A stretch of 64,000 nucleotides of DNA from Verrucomicrobiia bacterium. Its GTDB lineage: Bacteria; Verrucomicrobiota; Verrucomicrobiia; Verrucomicrobiales; Akkermansiaceae. Of the stretch, positions 41,373 to 49,704 are shown in pieces. The position numbers and the translations under genes were made by a program. The notes beneath the pieces were generated by a model, which worked only from the letters and a program-made list of their open reading frames with translations, was not told where the DNA came from and ran no database searches. The stretch lies in contig JAUIJD010000005.1 in NCBI GenBank assembly GCA_030431475.1, positions 1 through 64,000 of the forward strand, given 5' to 3'. How positions within the stretch are numbered: position 1 is the first letter of the stretch; every line of letters starts with the position of its first letter.

Positions 41373-42599
41373 TCACCCGGGAGTGAGCGAGCGGATGTAG
41401 GCGACGAGCGCGTCGAGTTCGGTGTCGGTGAAACGACCCTCGTAGGGAGGCATGGCCGGGGCGAAGCCCTCGGCGACCTCGGCCTGGGGCTCGAGGATGG
41501 AGCGGCGGAGGTAGGCGTCATCGACGGTAACGGTGCGCCCGTCGGCGAGCGGCTGGGCTTTTCCGTAGATCCCATGCAGGGACGGGGCGATCTGGGACGA
41601 GCCCTGCATGTGGCAGGTGGCGCAGGTATTGGCCTCGAAGAGGGCGCGGCCCTGGGTGACCCGGGGGTCTGCGGCGCCGGTCGTATCCGCCCTGGCGGGG
41701 AGATGGAGGAAGAGTCCGATGAGGACGGCGGCGAGGAGGACGACGCCGAAGATGGAGGCGAGCCAGCCCCTGAAGAAGAATCGGGCGTTCATCAGCCACT
41801 TCACCGCGACGAGCGCGACGACGACGACCAGCAGGATGGCGACGCGCCACTCGGCGGCGTGGAACCGCGGGAAGTGGGCGCTGAGCATGAGGAACAGCAC
41901 CGGAAAGGTGATGTGGTGGTTGTGCAGTGAGCGCGACTTGGCGCGCTTTCCGTAGGCGGGATCGTGCGGCTGGCCGGACTTGAGCGATCGCATGAAGCGG
42001 TGCTGGTTGCCCATGATGTGGACGAAGACGTTGGCCGTCATGCATGTCGCCATCATCGCGCCGATCTGGAGATAAAGGGCGCGTCCATTGAAGATCTCGC
42101 CGAACGCCCAGGCAGCGGCGGCGAGGCCGAGGAGACTCACGGCTCCCCCGGCGAGTGGATGTTTTCCGAGGGGTGAGCGCCAGACGAGGTCGTAGAAAAG
42201 CCAGCCGCCGACGAGGCCGGCGAGGCTGAGTCCGGCGCAGGCGGGGCCGGAGAGATCGGTGCGGGTGGCGTCGGCGAGGGTGAGCCCGTCGCGGTAGAAG
42301 AGGACGCAGAGCAGGGTGAAGCCGGTGAGCCAGGTGGTGTACGACTGCCACTTGAACCAGTGGAGCGGCGAGGGGATGGCATTCGGCCGGAGCAGGCGCT
42401 TCTCGAGGTGGAAGACGCCGCCGCCGTGGAGCATGTCGAGGTGGCCGAGGAGGTCGGGATCCTCGTCTTTGCGCGTGTTGGCGATGAGGCGGAGCTCCAT
42501 CCAGGTGAAGAGCAGCGAGTTGCCGATCCACATGATGGCGGCGACGACGTGCGCGAAGCGCAGCAGCACGCCGGTCCATTCGGCCCAGTTGAACTCCAT
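41373..42599 (-). CDS. puuD: Urate hydroxylase PuuD (membrane protein with cytochrome c domain)
   Basis: A 408-residue integral membrane enzyme that oxidises urate to 5-hydroxyisourate, using cytochrome c instead of oxygen-dependent uricase. About eight membrane segments form residues 10-300 (WIGNSLLFTWMELRL, HLEKRLLRPNAIP, VHIMGNQHRFMRSLK are family blocks). A cytochrome c domain follows with C326-A-T-C-H330 and MPPYEGRFTDTELDALVAYIRSL. It lies 31 bases after uraD on the same strand. The presence of this type suggests urate oxidation is tied to the respiratory chain. Confidence 0.92.
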   Translation of the reverse strand: MEFNWAEWTGVLLRFAHVVAAIMWIGNSLLFTWMELRLIANTRKDEDPDLLGHLDMLHGGGVFHLEKRLLRPNAIPSPLHWFKWQSYTTWLTGFTLLCVLFYRDGLTLADATRTDLSGPACAGLSLAGLVGGWLFYDLVWRSPLGKHPLAGGAVSLLGLAAAAWAFGEIFNGRALYLQIGAMMATCMTANVFVHIMGNQHRFMRSLKSGQPHDPAYGKRAKSRSLHNHHITFPVLFLMLSAHFPRFHAAEWRVAILLVVVVALVAVKWLMNARFFFRGWLASIFGVVLLAAVLIGLFLHLPARADTTGAADPRVTQGRALFEANTCATCHMQGSSQIAPSLHGIYGKAQPLADGRTVTVDDAYLRRSILEPQAEVAEGFAPAMPPYEGRFTDTELDALVAYIRSLTPG

Positions 42600-42630
42600 G
42601 ATGGGTGGGGTAGCAGTTGGCGTGCGAAGA

Positions 42631-43134
42631 TCAAGAAAGCCGGTCGGCGAGGCGCAGCGCGGCGATGTCGTGGATCTGCCGGAGCGCTTCGGCGATCTCG
42701 GCGTCGCGGTCGTTTTCGAGCCGGCGCTCGAAGGCAGCGATCACGTCGGCGCGGGTGTGCTTGCGGGCGCAGATGATGAAGGGAAAGCCGAAGCGCTCGC
42801 GGTAGCGGGTGTTGAGCGTGGAGAAGCGGTCGTATTCCTCATCGGAGAGTCGGTCGAGGCCGAGGCCGGCCTGCTCACGGGTGGAGTCGGCGGTGAGGCC
42901 GCCGGCGCGGGCGAGCTTGCCGGCGAGGTCGGGGTGGGCGTGGATGAGCGCGAGTTGCTTCTCGAGTGGGGCGCGATCCACGGCCTGGCGCATGGCCTGT
43001 TGGAGGGCTTCGGTGGAAGGGAAGGGGCGTTGGGGTTGGACCGCTTCGGCGACCCAGGGAGAGTGTTCGTAAATGCCTTCGAATGCCCGGACGAAGTCGG
43101 CGGGGGGGAGGGCGTTGGCTTCGGAGAGGGTCAT
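42631..43134 (-). CDS. uraD: OHCU decarboxylase UraD
   Basis: A 167-residue 2-oxo-4-hydroxy-4-carboxy-5-ureidoimidazoline decarboxylase that forms (S)-allantoin. The catalytic histidine is H67 in AHPDLAGKLA and E87 lies in STREQAGLG; FGFPFIICARKHTR is the C-terminal signature. Starts 126 bases from the divergent xdhC gene; a palindrome begins nine bases upstream of its ATG. Confidence 0.94.
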   Translation of the reverse strand: MTLSEANALPPADFVRAFEGIYEHSPWVAEAVQPQRPFPSTEALQQAMRQAVDRAPLEKQLALIHAHPDLAGKLARAGGLTADSTREQAGLGLDRLSDEEYDRFSTLNTRYRERFGFPFIICARKHTRADVIAAFERRLENDRDAEIAEALRQIHDIAALRLADRLS

Positions 43135-43142
43135 GGTGGAGC

Positions 43143-43160
43143 GCCGATGATGAAATCGGC
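43143..43160. repeat. 18-nt palindrome (reverse orientation copy)
   Basis: GCCGATGATGAAATCGGC; its reverse complement is identical to 57715-57732 and both are followed by GCTCC (the match runs 23 bases). Located between uraD and xdhC starts. Confidence 0.8.
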
Positions 43161-43193
43161 ATGTAGAAGAGGATGCATGAAAGCGCCTGTGGT

Positions 43194-43211
43194 GCCGATT
43201 TCATAATCGGC
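43194..43211. repeat. 18-nt palindrome, GGTCC trailer
   Basis: GCCGATTTCATAATCGGC followed by GGTCC; one base different from the 57715 copy. Confidence 0.8.
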
Positions 43212-43260
43212 GGTCCATGGCTCCTTGAAATGCGGCTCGGGTGTGGGGATGCTTCCGGCC

Positions 43261-44034
43261 ATGGATGTGTGGCAAGCGATCGCCGAAGCCCGGGGCTCCG
43301 GGCGGCCGATGGTGGTCGTGACGGTGACATCCGTGCGCGGCAGTGTGCCGGGCGAGGCGGGTGCGAAGATGATGGTCGGCGGAGCGCGTCCGGTCGGCAC
43401 GGTGGGCGGGGGGAAGATCGAGGCGCGGGTGCTGGCGGAGGCGGAGGCGATGTTGGTGGGTGGCGAGCGTTGCCGGACGGTGACGTGGAACCTGCAGCGG
43501 GACATCGGGATGACCTGCGGTGGGGAGATGAGTTTTTTGTTCGAGAAGGTGGCCGGTGACGAGGGATGGCATGTGGTGGTCTTCGGGGCGGGTCATGTGG
43601 CGCAGGCGCTGGTGCGGGTGCTGGCGCCGATGCGTTGCACGGTGGATGTGATCGATCCGCGGGAGGAGTGGCTGGAGGGGATCGTGGAGGCGCCGAATGT
43701 GCGACGGCATCGTGTGGTGAGTTATGAGGAGGGCGTGGACCGGGTGCGGCCGGCGAGCTTCGTGGTGTCGGTGACGCAGGGTCACGCGACGGACCGGCCG
43801 GTGTTGCGGGAGGTGCTGGGACGGTTTTCGGAGGTGGCGTTTCTCGGGGTGATCGGGAGTGCCTCGAAGCGGGCGGTGCTGATGCGGGAGCTGAAGGAGG
43901 ATGGGATTTCCGAGGAGCGGCTCGAGCGCATCGAGTGCCCGGTGGGGCTGCCCATCGGCGGCAACGACCCGGCGGAGATCGCGGTGAGCATCACAGCACG
44001 TTTGCTGGAGGCACGGGACCGATCGCGAGCTTGA
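43261..44034 (+). CDS. xdhC: Xanthine dehydrogenase accessory factor XdhC
   Basis: A 257-residue XdhC/CoxI-family chaperone that binds and sulfurates the molybdenum cofactor and delivers it to xanthine dehydrogenase. N-terminal XdhC_CoxI block: VTVTSVRGSVPGEAGAKMMV and GTVGGGKIEA. The C-terminal Rossmann part has HVVVFGAGHVAQALV and CPVGLPIGGNDPAEIAVSI. Start at 43261 chosen for the family start (an upstream extension adds 12 residues across a palindrome). It is convergent with the dehydrogenase gene and overlaps its end by 44 bases. Confidence 0.92.
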   Translation: MDVWQAIAEARGSGRPMVVVTVTSVRGSVPGEAGAKMMVGGARPVGTVGGGKIEARVLAEAEAMLVGGERCRTVTWNLQRDIGMTCGGEMSFLFEKVAGDEGWHVVVFGAGHVAQALVRVLAPMRCTVDVIDPREEWLEGIVEAPNVRRHRVVSYEEGVDRVRPASFVVSVTQGHATDRPVLREVLGRFSEVAFLGVIGSASKRAVLMRELKEDGISEERLERIECPVGLPIGGNDPAEIAVSITARLLEARDRSRA

Positions 44035-47000
44035 GGGTTTCAGGCGTGAGCGGGGACGGGAGGTCGGTTTCCTTTTGGCCGAAGGCGTGGAGAGCGTCGC
44101 GGAGGGCCTCGCGGACGGAGATGGCGAGCATGAAGGGGGGCTCGCCGACGGCCTTGGAGCCGTGGATGGTGCGGTCCTGGGTGGCATCTTCGAGCAGCGC
44201 GACGCGGAAATCGGCGGGCGCGTCGGAAAAGGCGGGGATGGCGTAGGTGCTGGCGCTGTGAGTGAGCAGGCGGCCGTCCTCGTCCCACTTCAGTTCCTCG
44301 CAGGTGAGCCAGCCGGCACCCTGGACGTAGCCACCCTCGATCTGGCCGCGGTCGATGGCCGGGTTCAGCGAGTCGCCGACGTCGTGGAGGATGTCGGTGC
44401 GCAGGATGCGGTGCATGCCGGTGAAGCCGTCGAGCTTGACCTCGGTGACAGCACTACCAAAGGCATAGTAGTGGAAGGGCTTGCCCTTGGGGTTGGGCTG
44501 CGACCAATCCCACTCGAGGTCGGGGGTCTTGTAGAAGCCGGCGGCGGAGAGCTGGATACGCTCGGTGTAGGCCTTGGCGATGAGGTCGGAGAAGGGGAGG
44601 GTGCTGCCGCGGCCATGGACGCCGCCCTCGGCGTAGGTGATCTGCGTTTCCGCGCAACCGAGCAGGGAGGCGGCGAGCGGGGTGAGGCGCTCGCGGAGCT
44701 GGCGACAGGCGTCGGCGACGGCCATGCCATTGAGATCGGAGCCGCTGCTGGCGGCGGTGGCGGAGGTGTTGGGCACCTTGTCGGTGCGGGTGTGCATGAG
44801 CCGAACGCGGTCGGCGGGCAGGCCGAGCTCGCGCATGGCGACGCCGAGGATCTTGGTGTTCAGGCCCTGGCCCATCTCGGTGCCGCCGTGGTTGACCTGC
44901 ACCGAGCCGTCGGCGTAGATCAGGACCAGGGCGCCGGCCTGGTTGTAGTGCTTGAGGGTGAAGCTGATGCCGAACTTGACCGGGGTGATCGCGAGGCCGC
45001 GCTTGAGGTGGGCGCTGGCGGCATTGAAGGCGTCGATCTCCGCGCGGCGGGTGGCGAACTCGGAGGAGTCTAGTAGTTGGGCCCAGATGCGGCCGATGCG
45101 GTTGCCCTCGATGAGCTCGCCGTAGTGGGTGGTGTTGGTTTCGCCCTCGCCGTGGTAGAAGTTCCGCTCGCGGACCTGCTCGGGTGGGATGTCGAGCTTC
45201 TCGGCGATGCGGCCGAGGATTTCCTCGATGACGAGCATGCCCTGCGGCCCGCCGAAGCCGCGGAAGGCGGTGTGGGAGGTGACGTTCGTTTTGCAGACGC
45301 GGCCGCGGAAGCGGACGTGGGGGATGTGGTAGCAGTTGTCGAGGTGGAAGAGGGCGCGGTCGTTGACGGGGAGGGAGAGGTCGAGCGACCAGCCGCCGTC
45401 GGAGAAAAGCTCGACCTCGGCAGCGTGGAGGCGGCCGTCGGGCTGATAGCCGATCTTGTAGCGGGCGAGGAAGGGATGGCGCTTGCCGGTGGTCTCGATG
45501 TCGTCGTCGCGGTCGAGCTGGAGGGTGACGGGTTGGCCGGTGACGCGGGCGCCGACAGCGCAAATCGCAGCCCAGGGGTTGGCCTGGGTTTCCTTGCTGC
45601 CGAAGCCGCCGCCCATGCGCGGGGACTCGACGACGACCTGGTGACGGGCGAGGCCGAGGACCTCGGCGACGATGGTCTGGGTCTCGCTGGGGTGCTGGGT
45701 GGAGGAGGTGATGTGGTAGCCGCCTTCGCCGTCGGGCTCGGCGAGGGCGGTGTGGGTTTCGAGGTAGAAATGCTCCTGCCCGCCGATGTGGAAGCGGCCT
45801 TCGAGAAGGTGCGCGGACTCGGAGAATCCGGTGTCGAGATGGCCGCGGGCGAGGGTGTGGGGTTCGGTGTGGAAGGAGTGTTCGGCGATGGCCTTTTCGA
45901 TGCCGAGGATGGGTGGGAGCGGGGTGTGCTCGATCTCGACGAGGGCGGCAGCCTGGAGGGCTTGCTCGGGGGTATCGGCGATGATGGCGGCGACGACCTG
46001 GCCGTGGAACTCGATGGTGTCGGCGGCGAAGAGCGGTTCGTCGTGGCGGGAGGGGCCGGTATTGTTGTGGCCGGGGACGTCGGCGGCGGTGAGCACGGCC
46101 CGCACGCCGGGGGCGGCGAGGGCCTTCGAGGCATCGATGCGATCGATGCGGGCGTGGGCGACGGTGGCGCGGACGGGATGGGCGTGGAGGGTGTTGCCGC
46201 GGCGGAGGGCGAGGTCGTGAGAGTAGAGGGCGGTGCCGGTGACGTGTCGGGCGGCGCTTTCGTGAGGGGTGCCCGACGGGATGGCTGAGCTCGGAATATG
46301 GGGCGGACTGAAGTCCGCGGTCCGTTCGTTGAGGTATTTGAGGAAGAGGTCGCGGATGAGGAGTTGTCGGTAGTCGGCGGTGCCGCGGAGGTCGGTGAGG
46401 GGGGAGAACTCGGTGGCGAGGGTTTGGAGGACCTTTTCCGAAGCGGCCTCGGCCAGCGGGAGGCCGACGAGGGAGGCTTCGGTCTTGCGGGCGCGGGCGG
46501 GGGTGGCGGCGACGCCGCCGTAGGCGAGGCGGGCGTGGGTGATGAGGCCGGCGTCGTCGGTGGCGAGCCGGAAGGCGCCGGCGACGGTGGAGATGTCCAT
46601 CTCGCGGCGCTTGGAGACCTTGTGGAATTCGCAGCGGCCGGGGAGGTGGCGGGGGACGACGATGGTCTTGAGGATCTCGCCGGGGCGGAGGACGGTCTGG
46701 CGGTAGCCGGTGAAGAAGTCGGCCAGCGGCACGCTGCGTTCGCCGTCGGCTGCGGCGAGGATGAGGGAGGCATCGAGCGCGAGCAGGACGGGGGCGGTGT
46801 CGCCGATGGGCGAGGCGGTGACGAGGTTGCCGCCGAGGGTGGCGCGGTGACGGATCTGCCGCGAGGCGAAGAGTCGGAAGACCTGGTCGAGCGCGGGGAA
46901 TTCGCCGTCGAGCGCGTGCTCGATGTCGGTGAGCGGGGCGGCGGCCCCGAGCTGCCAGTGGGTGTCGGTCTTTTCCAACACGAGCAGCTCGGCGACATGC

Positions 47001-47650
47001 TCGAGGGAGATGAGTCGCTCGGGGCGCTGGAGGCGCTTGTTGATGAATACGGCGGTCTCCGTCGCTCCGGCGATGAAGTCGGCTTCGGGGTGCTGTTGTT
47101 TGAGGGCGAGCGCTTCGCCGAGGGACTTCGGTGTGTGGTAGGTGGCGGTGCCGGGCCCGGTGGTCGTGGTCGAGTGGGGTGACGCGCGGCGGGGGAGGGC
47201 CGTGGCGGCGTCGCGGATGGGTCGGTAGCCGGTGCAGCGGCAGAGGTTGCCGCAGAGTTGGTCGGCGACTTTTTCGGGGTCGTCGGCGATGCCGCGGGCG
47301 GCGGCTTCGGCCATCGAGCAGATGAAGCCGGGCGTGCAGTAGCCGCATTGGGAGCCATTCGACTCGATCATCGCCTGCTGGGCGGGATGGAGCGCGTCGC
47401 CCTCGGCGAGGCCCTCGGAGGTGAGGATTTCGCGTCCGGCGAGCGAGTGCACGAGCGCGAGGCAGGCATTGATCGCGCGGGGCGGGCCGTCGCTTTCGAG
47501 GAGGAGCACGGTGCAGGCGCCGCAGTCGCCCTCGTTGCAGCCGCACTTGGTGCCGGTGAGTCCGTTTTCCCGAAGGAAATCGAGGGTGCTGCGGTGCAGC
47601 GGGGCGGCGGCGAGGTCGTGGGGCCGACCATTGATGACGAGGCTCGGCAT
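43991..47650 (-). CDS. xdh: Single-chain xanthine dehydrogenase (XdhA-XdhB fusion)
   Basis: A 1219-residue enzyme that oxidises hypoxanthine/xanthine to urate. All modules are in one chain, as in animal XDH; many bacteria split them. The first [2Fe-2S] cluster has C38, C43, C46 and C63; the second C102, C105, C137 and C139. An FAD domain (about 185-435) and molybdopterin domains (about 455-1219) follow, with GGGFGSKE, TAFRGFGGPQG and the catalytic glutamate in GSKAVGEPPFML. A short palindrome lies in frame in the linker near residue 445. Last gene of the uraH-led operon, one base after the amidohydrolase. Confidence 0.95.
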   Translation of the reverse strand: MPSLVINGRPHDLAAAPLHRSTLDFLRENGLTGTKCGCNEGDCGACTVLLLESDGPPRAINACLALVHSLAGREILTSEGLAEGDALHPAQQAMIESNGSQCGYCTPGFICSMAEAAARGIADDPEKVADQLCGNLCRCTGYRPIRDAATALPRRASPHSTTTTGPGTATYHTPKSLGEALALKQQHPEADFIAGATETAVFINKRLQRPERLISLEHVAELLVLEKTDTHWQLGAAAPLTDIEHALDGEFPALDQVFRLFASRQIRHRATLGGNLVTASPIGDTAPVLLALDASLILAAADGERSVPLADFFTGYRQTVLRPGEILKTIVVPRHLPGRCEFHKVSKRREMDISTVAGAFRLATDDAGLITHARLAYGGVAATPARARKTEASLVGLPLAEAASEKVLQTLATEFSPLTDLRGTADYRQLLIRDLFLKYLNERTADFSPPHIPSSAIPSGTPHESAARHVTGTALYSHDLALRRGNTLHAHPVRATVAHARIDRIDASKALAAPGVRAVLTAADVPGHNNTGPSRHDEPLFAADTIEFHGQVVAAIIADTPEQALQAAALVEIEHTPLPPILGIEKAIAEHSFHTEPHTLARGHLDTGFSESAHLLEGRFHIGGQEHFYLETHTALAEPDGEGGYHITSSTQHPSETQTIVAEVLGLARHQVVVESPRMGGGFGSKETQANPWAAICAVGARVTGQPVTLQLDRDDDIETTGKRHPFLARYKIGYQPDGRLHAAEVELFSDGGWSLDLSLPVNDRALFHLDNCYHIPHVRFRGRVCKTNVTSHTAFRGFGGPQGMLVIEEILGRIAEKLDIPPEQVRERNFYHGEGETNTTHYGELIEGNRIGRIWAQLLDSSEFATRRAEIDAFNAASAHLKRGLAITPVKFGISFTLKHYNQAGALVLIYADGSVQVNHGGTEMGQGLNTKILGVAMRELGLPADRVRLMHTRTDKVPNTSATAASSGSDLNGMAVADACRQLRERLTPLAASLLGCAETQITYAEGGVHGRGSTLPFSDLIAKAYTERIQLSAAGFYKTPDLEWDWSQPNPKGKPFHYYAFGSAVTEVKLDGFTGMHRILRTDILHDVGDSLNPAIDRGQIEGGYVQGAGWLTCEELKWDEDGRLLTHSASTYAIPAFSDAPADFRVALLEDATQDRTIHGSKAVGEPPFMLAISVREALRDALHAFGQKETDLPSPLTPETLKLAIGPVPPANVL
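46303..46318. repeat. Palindrome inside the xanthine dehydrogenase gene
   Basis: GCGGACT-GA-AGTCCGC followed by GGTCC on the plus strand. It encodes part of the FAD-molybdopterin interdomain linker, residues about 440-450 of the enzyme, in frame. Same plan as intergenic hairpins elsewhere in the window. Confidence 0.7.
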
Positions 47651-47651
47651 G

Positions 47652-48890
47652 TCAGGCGTTGGCGAGATCGAGCAGGGTGTGGGCGAGCAGGGTGGCACCC
47701 TTCTCGATGGCCTCGGGCGAGGCGTATTCGTCGGGCCGGTGCGACCAGCCCTCGCGGCAGGGGATGAAAAGCATGGCGGTGGGGCAGAGGCGCGCCATGA
47801 AGAGTGAGTCGTGGTAGGCGCGGCTGATCATGCGGGTGTGGGAAAAGCCGAGGGCGGTGGCGTGCGTCTCGGCGACCGAGAGAATGCCAGAATCACAAGT
47901 TGCGGGCGGATCGGAGTTGATCCACTGCCAATCGAGCTCAATGCCGCGGCGGGTGCAGATGGCTTCGGCCTGGTCGCGGATGGAGGCGAGGGCGGCGTCG
48001 CGGGCGTCGAGGTCGGTGTCGCGGAAGTCGATCTCGAGCAGGGCGTCGCAGGGGATGGAGTTGATGGCGCCGGGTTTGACCTCGATCACGCCGGTGGTGC
48101 CGACGGTGTCCGGCGAGGAGGAGTCGAGCGCGGCCTGCTCGACGGCGAGTGCGACCTCGGCGGCGGCGAGAAAGGCGTCGCGGCGATGGGGCATGAGCAC
48201 GGCGCCGGCATGGCCGCCGCTGCCGGTGAAGCGGAGGCGGAAGGCGGCGGGGGCGGCGATCTTTTCGACCAGGCCGATGTCGAGTCCGGCCTTCTCCAGC
48301 TCGGGTCCTTGCTCGATGTGGAGCTCGACGAAGGCGGAGTACGTGCCTTCTCGTAGTTGGACGCTTTCGAGGTCGCCCTCGCAGGTCTCGGGGCGGAGCT
48401 GCTCGAGCGAGCGGTCGTCGGAGTCGCGGAGCTGGCAGGCCTCGTCGGCGGTGAGCGAGCCGGCCATGAGGCGGGACCCGAGGCAGCCGATGCCGAAGCG
48501 GGTCGGCTCCTCGGCGGTGAACATGATCAACTCGATCGAGCGGCGCGGGGTTTCGCCGGAGGCGGCGATGGCGCGGAGGGCTTCGAGGCCACCGAGGACG
48601 CCGACGGTGCCATCGTAGGCGCCGGCGTTCGGGATGGCGTCGGTGTGCGATCCGGTGGCGACGGGCGGGAGTTCGGGATCGAGCCCGGGAAGGGTGATGA
48701 AGAGGTTGCCGACGGCATCGGCGCGGGATTCCAGGCCGGCTTCGGCGGCACGGGCGAGCAGCCATTTTCGCGCCGCGAGATCCTCCCCGGAGAAGAGCAC
48801 GCGGGTGACGGCCGGGGCGGGGTGCGCGGAGATGGCGGCGAGTTGTTTCAACTCGTCGAGCAGACGGGCGATGTCGGGCGTGAGAGGCAT
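47652..48890 (-). CDS. M20-family amidohydrolase (allantoate or ureidoglycolate amidohydrolase)
   Basis: A 412-residue Zn/Mn-dependent hydantoinase/carbamoylase-type peptidase-like enzyme. Metal ligands are in GSHTDAIPNAGAYDG, FTAEEPTRFG and ELHIEQGPELE. It is one of two paralogues in this operon (the other at 50953-52161). Because it directly follows allE, which makes ureidoglycolate, this copy is the better candidate for ureidoglycolate amidohydrolase, and the copy next to allB for allantoate; this is inference from order only. The ATG at 48890 begins the family sequence. Confidence 0.85.
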   Translation of the reverse strand: MPLTPDIARLLDELKQLAAISAHPAPAVTRVLFSGEDLAARKWLLARAAEAGLESRADAVGNLFITLPGLDPELPPVATGSHTDAIPNAGAYDGTVGVLGGLEALRAIAASGETPRRSIELIMFTAEEPTRFGIGCLGSRLMAGSLTADEACQLRDSDDRSLEQLRPETCEGDLESVQLREGTYSAFVELHIEQGPELEKAGLDIGLVEKIAAPAAFRLRFTGSGGHAGAVLMPHRRDAFLAAAEVALAVEQAALDSSSPDTVGTTGVIEVKPGAINSIPCDALLEIDFRDTDLDARDAALASIRDQAEAICTRRGIELDWQWINSDPPATCDSGILSVAETHATALGFSHTRMISRAYHDSLFMARLCPTAMLFIPCREGWSHRPDEYASPEAIEKGATLLAHTLLDLANA

Positions 48891-48906
48891 GAAGATCGAA
48901 GATGAA

Positions 48907-48923
48907 GCGGCTTGCAAAGCCGC
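48907..48923. repeat. Hairpin GCGGCTT-GCA-AAGCCGC, TCTCC trailer
   Basis: In the 38-base spacer between allE and the amidohydrolase gene. The same stem and trailer, with a GAA loop, occurs at 57645-57661. Confidence 0.75.
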
Positions 48924-48928
48924 TCTCC

Positions 48929-49657
48929 TTATTGAGGCAGTCGGTGGATGTCCTTGTAGTAGAGGTAGGAGGCGGGTTCGTCGCCGATGGCGGCGAACCA
49001 CTGCGGGCAGTAGGGCGCCATCCAGATGGCGTCGCCGGCCTCGACGGGGTAGTAGCAGTCCTCGAGGCGGTAGATGCCCTGGCCGGAGAGCATCAGCAGT
49101 CCGTGTTCCATGATGTGGGTCTCGACGAAGGGCAGGGTGGCGCCGGGCTGGTAGGTGAAAATGTTGATCGCGAGGTCGAAGCGCGAATCGATGGGTAGCA
49201 GGGTCTGGAGGCGGGCGCGCTCGTTGCCGAGGAAGGGCTCGTCGGGGACGTCGGCCGCGTGGCCGAAGGTGGGTGGGGGGATCGGGGTGCCGGACATTTC
49301 GGCGAAGACCTTGCGAAACAGGGTGAGGCGGGCGCCGGGGTCGCCGTGGAGGGTGAGGTGGGTGCCGGGCGGGCAGTAGAGGAAGCCGCCATCGGCGAGC
49401 TCGGTGGTGCCGCCCTGCCACTCGGCACGGATCGGGCCGCGCTCGACGTAGAAGGCGTGCTCGTGGCCATCGGAGGGCAGGAAGGCGGTGGCCTGCTCAT
49501 CCTCGAAGACGATGAGGATCTGCGAGATGGAGGCCCCCATGGCGGGGGAGAGCATGACGTAGGCGCCGACGCCGGACCAGTGGGGGAAATCCGAGCGGAC
49601 GTGGCCATCGGGGGCGATGAGGGCGTGGCGGGCTTTGACGACGGTGCGGGTGTTCAT
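48929..49657 (-). CDS. allE: (S)-ureidoglycine aminohydrolase AllE
   Basis: A 242-residue bicupin that releases ammonia from (S)-ureidoglycine to give (S)-ureidoglycolate. The N-terminal cupin has HEHAFYVERG-type strands; the C-terminal one has LPFVETHIMEHGLLMLSGQGIYRL, with the Mn-binding His/Glu set, and ends WMAPYCPQWFAA and SYLYYKDIHR. The start VVKARHALIAPDGHV at the N terminus fits AllE/YlbA. Position between allB and the amidohydrolase agrees. Confidence 0.93.
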   Translation of the reverse strand: MNTRTVVKARHALIAPDGHVRSDFPHWSGVGAYVMLSPAMGASISQILIVFEDEQATAFLPSDGHEHAFYVERGPIRAEWQGGTTELADGGFLYCPPGTHLTLHGDPGARLTLFRKVFAEMSGTPIPPPTFGHAADVPDEPFLGNERARLQTLLPIDSRFDLAINIFTYQPGATLPFVETHIMEHGLLMLSGQGIYRLEDCYYPVEAGDAIWMAPYCPQWFAAIGDEPASYLYYKDIHRLPQ

Positions 49658-49669
49658 GGGAGAGTGTTG

Positions 49670-49704
49670 GGTGATCGGTGATCGGTGATCAGTGATCAGT
49701 GATC
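49670..49704. repeat. Heptamer tandem repeat over the allB stop
   Basis: Five 7-nt units GGTGATC x3, AGTGATC x2. The allB stop codon (49689-49691) lies inside the array, so the last few residues and the stop context of AllB depend on the repeat. Confidence 0.8.
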
